Source: Acanthaster planci (Eukaryota > Echinodermata > Asteroidea > Valvatida > Acanthasteridae). From it: a DNA stretch of 29,534 nt. Positions 1 through 9,900 of this stretch are shown piece after piece (position 1 is the first letter of the stretch; each line of letters starts with the position of its first letter). The position numbers and the translations under genes were made by a program. Location: the NCBI RefSeq assembly GCF_001949145.1, contig NW_019091388.1, positions 255,449-284,982 on the forward strand, given 5' to 3'. A model generated the notes under the pieces. That model was not told the DNA's origin, ran no database searches, and saw nothing but the letters and a program-made list of their open reading frames with translations.

Positions 1-480
1 ATTGGACATGTTGGTGGGGGGGGTACCCCTCGGTCTCATTTCTTGCTGGGTATATTCCCACGAGGCTTATTGGCAGGCAAACTGCAGTTTGAAAGAAACA
101 GCAGGGCACTGTACACTCCTGTGGAGTTGTTATTCCCTCGTGCGGTCACAAAAATGGACAGGACAACATTTGCCTCCGTTAATTTGGACATTGAAACGGA
201 CACTGATTTTTCTTTCGAAACAGAATTCACTCGCTGGTTTAATCCAGCAAACTGCCTCCAGATCGACAGTGGTGAAGAACGGGTTTTGGAATTCTCAAGG
301 CATGACAAAAATATGAAAAGCATAACGGGAACACTGCGTAAACGATGGTAACACGTGGGTCCCCTTTATTGGTTTATGTGAAAACTGCGCATTACCAAAA
401 CGACTGGGCCGTTTATATGTAATTACTGTGTCTACCACCATGCAAGCGACAACGCCACGTCATGACTGCCTGAAAGTGGA
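1..480. other. No gene recognised at left edge
   Basis: Short overlapping open frames occur on both strands between 2 and 351, but none resembles a known protein, none has clear splice-flanked boundaries, and the opposing frames cover the same DNA. An exon running in from outside the window cannot be excluded. Confidence 0.4.
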
Positions 481-999
481 CCGTACAGTACATGTATGTA
501 TCCATGTTACATGATGGACGTACATGTACAGAACAGGAACATACATGTATCACATGTCATGCATGTACATGTACGCCTCACACAACCGTCTGTGTAGGCA
601 ATCAAGGCCCACTGACCAATTGAGGCAGATGCTATTGTGCATACAATTGCCCTCAACACGGCCGGGCCCATCACATCTACAGTTACCAATAGCTACATGT
701 ACAGCGTACAACATTCGTGTCAGGTGCGCCATCCCAGATGCCGATACATGTGCCTCGCATTCACAACACGGATCTGCGGTCGGCCTCCTGCTGATTGTAT
801 CTACAATGCCAATCCACTGGGGGCATTTATAATGGGGCACCCACAGGCAAAGGGGAAAGTCAGTTACATATATGCACATGACTTACCTGTACATGTACAC
901 TGTTCATGTACCGGTATGCACAATTTCAGATCTCATAGCCCGCTACAACATTGTACAGGTGCTTCAGCATATAGGCCCATTTTTGCAGATTTTCGTCGC

Positions 1000-1250
1000 A
1001 CAAGAAGCTGACTGGAAATGTACACGCTACACGTCCAGGAGTATCTCCAGCCACGATTTAGCAAAATTTAAGAGACGAACAATACTTCTTGCCCTGTTGA
1101 AAATTTCTGTTCCTTTTAAAATTTTTTAATGAGTAATTTGCTTTTTGATTCTTAGTAAGATTTCTGACGCTTTTCTTCCTTCCTTTTCATGAATTTTGCA
1201 TTCAAATATTCAAATTTGGAAAATAATATTCAAATATTCGATAATCGATT
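1000..1250 (+). mobile_element. Degraded repeat, copy A of the hAT-like element also found inverted at 7119-7587
   Basis: From about 1035 (AGGAGTATCTCCAGCCACGA) to about 1250 the sequence aligns with the reverse complement of 7130-7425. Shared blocks include a TTGAAAATTTCTRTTCCTTT stretch, an AAGATTTCTGAC block, CCTTCCTTTTCATGA and a TTCAAATATTC-rich end. Terminal repeats are not recognisable in this copy, so it is truncated or decayed. Confidence 0.65.
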
Positions 1251-1315
1251 GATCAATTATTGATCAATGTACAGTGCACGTGTAGCACAAAAAGGCACAT
1301 GCTGTGAGGCACTCT

Positions 1316-1564
1316 GGGTAATTCCATAAATTACGGCTCCATTTTTTTCGTGTCCCTGTCACATCTGACATATGATTTTTGTAAGCTCAGAACACATTAT
1401 CTAATTTCCAAGAGTGATGAATTAATAATGCAAATGACCTGCCAAACAAATAGTGATAGTTTGAAATCAATACCGGTGATATTTCCAAGTCAAATCACAA
1501 AGGTCAGATGTAACAGGGACACAAAAATGTCACCCTTTGGGACCCCTAATTTCTGGAATTACCC
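1316..1564. mobile_element. Short inverted-repeat element (MITE-like), about 249 bp
   Basis: The ends are imperfect inverted copies. The left reads GGGTAATTCCATAAATTA, later GTGTCCCTGTCACATCTGAC. The right end, reverse-complemented, reads GGGTAATTCCAGAAATTA, later GTGTCCCTGTTACATCTGAC. The arms span about 60 bases each with a few mismatches and an offset of several bases. I see no clear target-site duplication, so the superfamily is undetermined. Confidence 0.7.
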
Positions 1565-2707
1565 TTGTATGTAAAACTTCTCAGGTTACGGAGTATTTCC
1601 ACAGAAGCTGGTCGCATTCCTGAACAAACTAACCCTGGCAGTCTGTAAACAGTCAGGTGCATGATGGCAAGTGCCATGCATAATACATGTATGTGTGCCG
1701 ATTAGGACATCCATTAAAATGCAAGAAAAGTGCAAGCTCTCCAATTGCGAGGTTGACCTATATACATTGTGCCTTTGGTATATCAGTAATGTACCCCGTA
1801 CGTGTCCATGAACTGTATAATTTTAAATTTTTTTGGGGGGGGGGATTAACCTTTTACAGTCTCAGACATTCGCTCTTCAAAGGCAGAGTTTTGGAGGAAT
1901 ACATAAATTGGTCGTTTCTTGATTGATTGGGGCAGAATTGTGTCAACTGTACATGTATGTACATGTACATGTGTGAATCCGTGAATGAAGTCCGTGCTCC
2001 ATATACCGGTGGCTTCGTCCACACACCGTTACCCCTTTCTGGAAAAACCGTTTTAGAGGCATTTTGCAGAAGAAAGAGGATGAATAGAAAAGAAAACCAT
2101 CAACAAAAACCCAGCTTTAAAGAAAAAGGAGAAACACCTGCACCATTTGATTTCTCTACACAAAAACAAAGGCTAAGAAAAATGGAGGGTAGAAGGCACG
2201 TGTAACTTATGAATTTTGAAGAAGCAAAAACTGCCTGTCCGAAATTGTTTGTGCCTGCCTCAAGATGGGTGAACAAGATGAACCACTGCGCACAGTCACG
2301 TACCGGTACAAGTATGCACTGTACATCACCACATGCTGGTACATCCACCCCCATGTACCTACTGTACTATCCAAGGTTTATCATATTAGACGGCCTTTGG
2401 AGGTGCAAACGTAATGATAGTGTGCACATAGTCAGCCACAATTGCATTACACAACGTGTTCCTCTTGAGATAAAATACAATCCGATTTCAGTGCAGGTCT
2501 GTACAGCATGCATGTACATGTATGTTTACCTGCATGCATTCATTCATATGCATTATACAAGTATATGTACATGTACATGTACTGTATGCACAGGGTACTG
2601 TAGAATACATGACCTTGTTGGTTGAATACCGTACATGGACTTCAATTGTCAAAACTGAAAAGACTGATACACATTGTTTACAAGTACATGTACATGCTGG
2701 CTGCATG

Positions 2708-3010
2708 CAAGGACGAATCCAGACCCAAATTTTTGGGGTGGGGTGTCAAACTTGTGTTTTTTTTGGGGGGGGGGGGACAGGGGCCAAAAGGTGGACATTT
2801 TCTCATGTGCCAGTAACCTTTTGTGAGGGGCGAAACTTCATCTTGGGGCTTTTTTCATGATTTTTGAAGGGCGGAAAATGAAACCAACAGACCAAAATAT
2901 TTTCATTTCTCTCATTAAAAACAAAACAAAACAAAACAAATTGCCTCTTTTTCTAAAAGGAGCAGGTCTCCTCCTCCTCCTTCCCAGGGTCCGCCCTTGG
3001 GTGCATAGGC
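2708..3010. mobile_element. Probable non-autonomous element with G-rich run
   Basis: The segment starts near GAATCCAGACCCAAATTTTT followed by a GGGGTGGGG tract and a second run of 12 or more G, and ends near AGGGTCCGCCCTTGG. This resembles the AATCCAG...GGGGGG and GGGTCCGCCC ends common in marine invertebrate DNA repeats. The termini are not certain. A short CAAAA repeat lies at about 2920-2940. Confidence 0.4.
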
Positions 3011-3039
3011 TACAATTCTTGGAAACACATGCACGGTAC

Positions 3040-3345
3040 TTTTATTATTATTATTAGTTTATTCAGAAATCAATCAACTAAGCAACAATCGTACACAGAG
3101 AAAACAAGATACGGTTGATTCATTTTGGGATAACCCAAGAAAGCCAATTACATAGGCTTATTTCCATTGGGGTCCCACAAATTCACAAAATTACACATAT
3201 ATATACAGAACCAAAACATGAAAAAAAACAGTAAATTATCAGTCCAAGTTCCCATTACTAATTACAATCATCTTTGAGACTCCATACTGGTTAAAAATCG
3301 GAATAATCAAATCCAAGAAAAACATTATACTGAAGTCACTCCCTC
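3040..3345 (-). mobile_element. Probable 3' end of a LINE-type retroposon, minus strand
   Basis: Read on the minus strand, the segment contains a GGGTTATCCCAA motif and a TGTGGGACCCCAATGGAAAT stretch, and ends AATAAACTAATAATAATAATAA. A short-unit repeat tail after an AATAAA-like stretch is typical of truncated CR1/L2-type LINE 3' ends. No reverse transcriptase frame is present, so the family assignment is inference. Confidence 0.45.
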
Positions 3346-4639
3346 CCCATTTAAAATCCGTACTTGGACTCCTCTACATTCAATGTACATAGAGTTTTAA
3401 GTCCATGTACATCTGATGGAGTGTTAACCTCATACCTACTAGTAATGTGAGTACATGTACTTTCTAAGTACAGGGTAAGTGCATACCATGTTCCAACTAA
3501 ACTTACCCCATACCAGGTGCCATCCTACAGACCTGGGAGAACCAGTACATGTAGGTGGAGTAAGTTGGAACTAATGACATGGTCATTAATTACACGTTCA
3601 TCATAACCATCAATAAGTCTAGGATTTTTACCATGTTTACGGGCTGCATTTGCAACACACACATACATGTACATGTGCACGTACATGTACATGTATGTAC
3701 ATCCCTGTAGGTTTCTGGCATCAAATCTGCATGGCATTTTTGTGAAAATACAATTTCCCTACACCCTACTCGTACATGTACATGTACACTGTATACAACC
3801 TCATACAACCGCATTCTACATGTATTTGGGCGTATTATTTACGAGGCATTCTTCAAGACATGAACATGGTGACACAGAGGAATATTTACATGACCTGTAC
3901 CAAACACAAATCCCGTACAAATGCTACGAAAATGAAAACAAGAAAAAAAATCCCTCAATATCTGTAACCTGTAGGCTTTCCTTTCCAAAGTGCTGGGCTA
4001 AAAACACACAGCGTGTATTCAACACTGTTCTAAGTACATGTACACTTAAAGCTGCTGCAATGGTCTCCTTTTGCTGTCGCTTCATAAAGCATAACTTGTA
4101 CAGGGCTTAGGCCTAGGTGTTTAATGACATGAATTATTAAACAGTACACCTGTACATCATACATTCAGAGGCTTCTATTGTTTGGACCACCATGAGTCTC
4201 AAGATTTATCATCACCTGCAGTAGACTAGCATGCAGTACATAGTAGGCTAGTAGTGGTTGGTACATCATGTACGTTACACGTACATGTACATAGCCTAGA
4301 CCCCTACTGTATGAAGTTTTTTGTGCTGCCTGACATGTCTGAAAAACCACCAACACGGACCCCAAAGTCCCAAAGGCACTACTTCAAATAAATCAAATGT
4401 ACAATTACATGTAACTTCCCCTTTTCCCATTTACAGGTGATGGACAGTGTGTGGAAATGACCTTGTCCTCAGCAGCAAAGATACTGGTATGGTCAGCATG
4501 GTCAGGTGTGGTGAAATTTGTTGTCAAGTCGACAATGACATAGGCCTTGTACATGTAATGATGTATGTACGTGGCCAGATACGAAACTCTTAATAAGAGT
4601 CTTATTCTTAACGACATCCACGTTTCACTGAAGTTCAAA

Positions 4640-5760
4640 ACAGTAGTAGGCCTACCATGCCTACTCTACTGTCAATGTCATTGACTCGCTCAGCGACGGC
4701 GTGCTCGATCCATAAACAAAGTGCTTCATTTATTTATCTAGCACTACCGACCAGCGACTTGAAGTCAGTGAAACGTGACTGTTCCTTCCTCCATGGTCTG
4801 ATCACTCGACGACAGGTTAAGAGAACCAATTTTCTACATTACCTTTTTGTTCAGACATTTTCCAGCGTCTACCTTTTCCTGACCATAAAGGACTGAACGG
4901 GTTTGCAAGACGAGAAAAAATCAATGATTTGCAGCGTTCAACTTGAACGACGAAGCCACTCCAAGCGAGGGAACGGCGTCTGTATAATTGTCAGATTTCT
5001 GCATTAATCCAATACCGGTAGCGGCGCCTAAGTGTGCTATTCTTGTTTTCAGTGTTCACCTTGAGGTGACGACAATGTATCAATAAAAAGTGGGCGCTCT
5101 CAAACTGCGGGATTGGGCGATTCGGTTTTTTGTCAATAGAGGGCGCAATATTAATAAACGTAAATATTTCTTCTCACAGGAGCATGCAATGCACCAACCA
5201 ATGCCGATCATTTCTTACACTAATCAGATACGTTTCACCATTTCAGATTCTGACGACTAAAACGAGGCGGATTGCGGGGAGGGGGCCCAAGCATTATCAT
5301 CGTGGCCTGCAGCTTTTAAACGAGATGTTTGGACGTGATTGTACCAACAAGACGATGCCGATCATTTCGCCGACAGCTATGATCGAAAACTGGTGGCTGT
5401 GGTACTGCCGAGATACCTAGTGGGGGCCTATACGCGCACCCATGCACTGGGCCAATCACATTTTTCAATCGAGGTTACCCCCAATCTTGGTGGGGGCTTC
5501 ATGCATGGGTCTATTCCTGGATGCCTCGTGATGGTCTGACGAGTACTCCCCCTCCCCATTTGAAAATATTCTGCCGCAGTGCCACTAAAGCGTGCATGGA
5601 GGAGAAATTCTTCAATCATGTGTACATGTACATCATTTTAAGGAACAGTAGAGAAGCAGAACTTTCACCGCACTTTTGTGGAGCATTTCTGGATTTTTTT
5701 CTTTCAGTCATTGCGGCCGCGGCCTTGTCGGAAAAGTACGTTACGTCACGACTAGTGCAA
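4640..5760. other. CpG-richer non-coding stretch, no gene recognised
   Basis: CG dinucleotides are more frequent here than in the preceding 4 kb, for example around 4686-4710, 4900-4980, 5265-5420, and the GCGGCCGCGGCC at 5714-5725. Open frames near 5130-5540 do not resemble any protein I know. It could be a promoter or a decayed element; the sequence does not decide. Confidence 0.3.
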
Positions 5761-5907
5761 TAGTCTTACACCACAGTTGTTTTATTAATTTTTTCTCTTC
5801 CTAACTCCATCACATATTGTGTAGAAGCGAAACCGTCAAGAACACAGGAAAAGAATGGAGGCATACGCACATAAGCTACTTAACTTATTATTGTATGGTT
5901 AAAGTTA

Positions 5908-6086
5908 ATACGGGCGATTCACATCAGTGCGCCTCCAAGAGTTTGCAATGCAACACGTTGACCAATCACGGTTCGTGAAATCTGTCGACTATTGACAAAC
6001 GCACACTGGGTCGACAGAAGTCGCGCACTGTGATAGGTCAACGCGCTGCAAACTCTTGGAGGCGCACTGTTGTGAAACGCCCGTAT
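5908..6086. mobile_element. MITE family 1, copy 1 (179 bp, TA-flanked)
   Basis: The element begins ATACGGGCGATTCACA and ends with the inverted TGTGAAACGCCCGTAT, flanked by TA on both sides (5906-5907 and 6087-6088). Inside, a GTGCGCCTCCAAGAGTTTGC block recurs inverted as GCAAACTCTTGGAGGCGCAC. A TA duplication with inverted ends suggests a Tc1/mariner-type non-autonomous element. It lies 0.6 kb beyond the sulfotransferase stop codon. Confidence 0.85.
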
Positions 6087-6525
6087 TAATCTAGCTGCAC
6101 AGTAAAAACAATATCTCAAACAACTTATCTTATTTGCAACTTCGTGGTTGGCTGATACACATTAAAATTGGTACTCCTATAATGGCAAACTACTAGAAAA
6201 CTGAAATGTTAGAATTCAAGCTATGGGGGCAACAGTGGAAAACAAAATCAAAACGGGGAGGAGTTTGCATGAGACTGTAAATTATTCAGTTATTCCCCAC
6301 AAGTTCAAGGAATGTAAACCAGGTTTGTGTAGCCGATAGTAATTAGGATAAGAAGCCCAATGGAGGACTGGGGACGAATTCGGAGCATTTTCTTTTTAAA
6401 GAAACAGTCTCAGTGATAAAGGATGATTAATTAAAATATTGAATAAATCTACTATTATACAAAATAAATCTGCAAAGAAACCATTCCCGAGGGCATTATT
6501 GCCGCATGGAATGAATTGATACCGA

Positions 6526-6526
<1 letters not shown>

Positions 6527-6579
<53 letters not shown>

Positions 6580-6580
6580 A
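6527..6580. repeat. (AAC)18 microsatellite
   Basis: A perfect AAC trinucleotide run of 18 units lies between the sulfotransferase stop and MITE copy 1. On the opposite strand it reads as a poly-cysteine frame, which is an artefact. Confidence 0.97.
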
Positions 6581-6700
6581 ATCTTTGACAAAGGGACACA
6601 GCACCTTCGAATAAAACAATAAACATCAACACTATCTTTGATTTACGATGTTCGTAAGTACACTGGTGTTAGGCAGGAAACAAAACGAGGGCGCAAGAGT

Positions 6701-6912
6701 TCAGTCTTTCCATAGAAACCCGTCATTTCCCGTCAGCTTGGCTAGGGCCTTATTTGACGGTGCGTAGAGTTCCTCGAGTAATTTCTTGGTCGACGGCAGC
6801 ATGGGATTCCTCTTCTTCCGGCCGGAAGCCGACCTCAAGACGTTCTCTCTCCCGATGGTGATCTTCAAGGTGTCAATCGTCAGGATGTCTTTCATTTCTT
6901 CCTGGGTGACGT
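6701..6912 (-). CDS. CHST15-like: CHST15-like exon 8: C-terminus and stop, residues 447-515
   Basis: The exon begins VTQEEMKDILTID after the acceptor TTTTCCAG. It ends LLEELYAPSNKALAKLTG, then NDGFLWKD, and a TGA at 6703-6701. The block MLPSTKKLLEELYAPSN matches the usual end of CHST-type enzymes, where an L..FY.P.N..L motif precedes the C-terminus. I see no convincing AATAAA within the next few hundred bases on this strand, so the 3' UTR end is unknown. Confidence 0.92.
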
Positions 6913-9900
6913 CTGGAAAAGAGACAACCGTGCAGCCGTGATAACTATCGCTCGTTTAATAATGCGCAGGCGCGTGAAAACTTCTTAATTAAATGCAGTG
7001 TCACTGAGGAAGGATGGCATTTCATGATAAAAGAGGAATTGAATCAAAACCCTTCTTACAAAACCAAATGAACAGTCAGAAACAACATGTGGAAATGTAT
7101 CTCAAAAAAGCCAAAATATAGGGCTATGCCAAATATCCAAATAACCGAATTGTCAAAATTTGAATGTTATTTTTCGAATTTGAATATTCGAATGCAAAAC
7201 TCATGAAAAGGAAGGGGAAATTTTCTTTTGTTTTAAATGAGAAAAACTGCACTCTGGAGACTTGTTTCAAGCAGACTAATGAAAAGTGTCAGAAATCTTA
7301 CAACAATTAAAAAAGTAAATTATTCAATAAACATTTAAAAGGAATAGAAATTTTCAACAAGGCCAGAAGTCTTGTTCATCTCTTAATCTTGCTACATCGT
7401 GGCTGGAGATACTCCTATATGTGAGAAGCTACTATATTGATCATACTGTACAATTATTTTGTGTGTTATTGCAATTAAAATTTGTTCATCAACAATCTGC
7501 CTGTCGGTGCGACTGAAAATTCAGATATTCGATCAAATTGAAGATCGAATATTCGAATAGTGAATTATTCGAATTGACTCAGCCCTAAAAAAAAACACCA
7601 AAAATCGCTAGAGAAATGCCTTAATTGTATAAAGCTTACCGATATCAAGAAAATGGTAGGTTTTGAGCAGCATGTCTGGCTTCTGGCCTTGAAACCAGTC
7701 GTCACTCCGCAGAAACAGAACTTGATCAAGAGGGAAACGCTTCAACCAGTCTTGAACGTAGATGTAATAGAGGCCAACTAGTACGCTCTGCATATCCAAG
7801 CAAGAAACCGGAAATGTGACCGTGCCTGAAAATCATTCCTTTGGTTGTCTATTAAGGTGAGGGCCAGCTTGTTCGATTTTACTGTACAACCAAAAGGCAG
7901 GTTTAGAACAGTAGGAAAAATTATGTTATAATACAGGCGATTCACAATTATAATGCGCCTCCAAAAGGTTGCAACAAGTTGACCCATCACAACGCCTGAA
8001 ATCTGTCGATCCTTTCCAAACGCGCATTGTGTCGACAGACATTGTGTCGCATTGTGATCGGCCAACGCGTTGCAAACTCTTGGAGGCGCACTATGAATAG
8101 CCTGTATTATGCAGATTCAAAATCTGCAACTGTGACGAGCGAGAAACGTGCCAAATTTATGCAAAACATTGCCAACCGTTGTATACTGGAACTGATTAAA
8201 AGCTATAGGCCACAAACACGGCTTTCGTTGACGGACAAGAAATTTTCCAGTTCACCAATTCTACTTCAAACTTTTAGAAGGATATCAATAATTATGGGAT
8301 TTCGAAATCAACAATGTGTAAACCTTGCGTACACAATACTTGTAAGTTTCACTTCATTTCAAAATGTTGTTGCGTCCCACTCGCCAAAAGACTGAAAGCA
8401 CTTGCTTCTTGGACTTTTTCCCATTTAGTCCCGCCCGACTCAGTGACTCACATGCCCAACACCGCCTCGATTGTTCCGATAGAGGCAGGTGCGTTGGTCT
8501 TCTCGTTTCAGACAGTCATCGTAAACCTTCAGATGCTTCCTGACTTTGACGTCGAAGTCCTGAGCAGACCTGCCGCCGTAGATGTAAAAGTAATCCGAAT
8601 ACAACCTGAATTGGAAAAAAAAATGAGCTAACTGAGGACCGTTGTAATCCAGTCCACGACAATGTCATCAACTTGCAAGGTATTTATTAATTCATCTCTT
8701 TGGTTCTGATACTAAATGGCTTGAGTTTTTTTACACGTGGAGCGACATCTGAGCGAGTGTAGTGTGTTACACGAACCCACGTGCCGCAATGCACACGCTC
8801 CCCACCGTATCCTCGTGAAACTTCGTTGTGCAACGGTGTTAGCTTGTTTGAAGTGCGGTGAACTCAGTGAGGGCGCTATTTGATTTGGGTACAACCTTTT
8901 GAATTATTTCCAAATTTCCCACTTCAAATGTTGCCCTCCTCGTCCTATGACGTGCGCCATGCTTCGAAATTGCTAACAGGCGAATTCGTGGCGAAACAGG
9001 TGTATGCTTGGCGCCATGAGTGACCCTGGCACAGACATAATGTTTGTCTTGTTCCCCGTGTAGACCTTATGACAATAGTAATACAACTTCACACGTTGAA
9101 CATAGGGAACAGACGATTTTTCCCTCAAGCCTCAGTGTAGTTATATTGCTTTGAGTGACAGAAGAGCAAGATGGCTGCCACCCCCCCGTCCATACCAGAG
9201 AGACCAGAAAACGAGCTCACGTACCTCTCGATCGGGTTACGTAACAGGAAGATGATCCTGGCGTTGGGGGTCAAAGCCCGGATGATGTCCGCCAACGTCA
9301 CGGTGGGGTACTTCCCCCATCCTTTGCTATCAGACCAGTTTATGGTGAGATGGTTGTCCCACAGCGAACTTGTGGACCCGTCACCTGTTATTACCGTGAT
9401 AATGATTTCTTTACACCGGGCTCATGATCAGAAAAATAACTCATAACTGTAAAGACTATGTGGAAATACCTGTAAATGGCACTGACAAATGGTTCTTCAG
9501 ACGGTGAGTTCACTGCGGTAAAGTTGTCCTCTAGGCTCACAGGTTGCCTCCATGGGGTGTGGTGTACTTTTTCTCACCCTCCTAAGTCTCTGTGGCCTCT
9601 GGTTTGAACCCCACACAACACCGATGATCTAATTTCAGACAACAAATTGGAGTCCCCCTCTGATCTGATCGATTCCCCCCCCCCCAAAAAAAAAAAAAAT
9701 CGCCGCTCGCCTCTACACGAGATCAAAACAACACAGTACATAAGAAAGTGAAGTTGAGAAAATCAACCTTTTCCCCCAACACTCGGGGCATCATATCTGC
9801 TTGCAATGTTACAAACTGTGTTTCCGATTTCAGAGCAACGTTCTACCTGTATTTTATTTTCAGCGGATATCCTTGGAGTGAATGCTACTGGTCTTTACCT

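Larger units (their letters stand above)
480..5640. repeat. Region dense in TACATGTAC palindromic words
   Basis: Runs built from ACATGT/GTACAT occur near 520, 562, 886, 1948, 2508, 2562, 2681, 3449, 3660-3703, 3770, 4032, 4276 and 5620. The longest is at 3660-3703. I did not find the 9-mer TACATGTAC after about 5640, although shorter ACATGT words recur. No protein-coding exon in this interval can be supported. It contains the mobile-element fragments listed separately. Confidence 0.75.

Noticed and set aside
1948-3703. CRISPR-like or satellite array from ACATGT repeats
   Set aside because: Clusters are short, irregularly spaced and lack constant-length spacers or a common unit.
5130-5540. 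Possible small gene with frames containing LLNEMFGRDC and LVAVVLPRYL
   Set aside because: Overlapping frames on the same strand, no recognisable domain and no convincing splice sites; could be a decayed element.
6396-6632. Minus-strand frame with a run of about 18 cysteines
   Set aside because: It is the AAC microsatellite read on the opposite strand, with no supporting exon structure.
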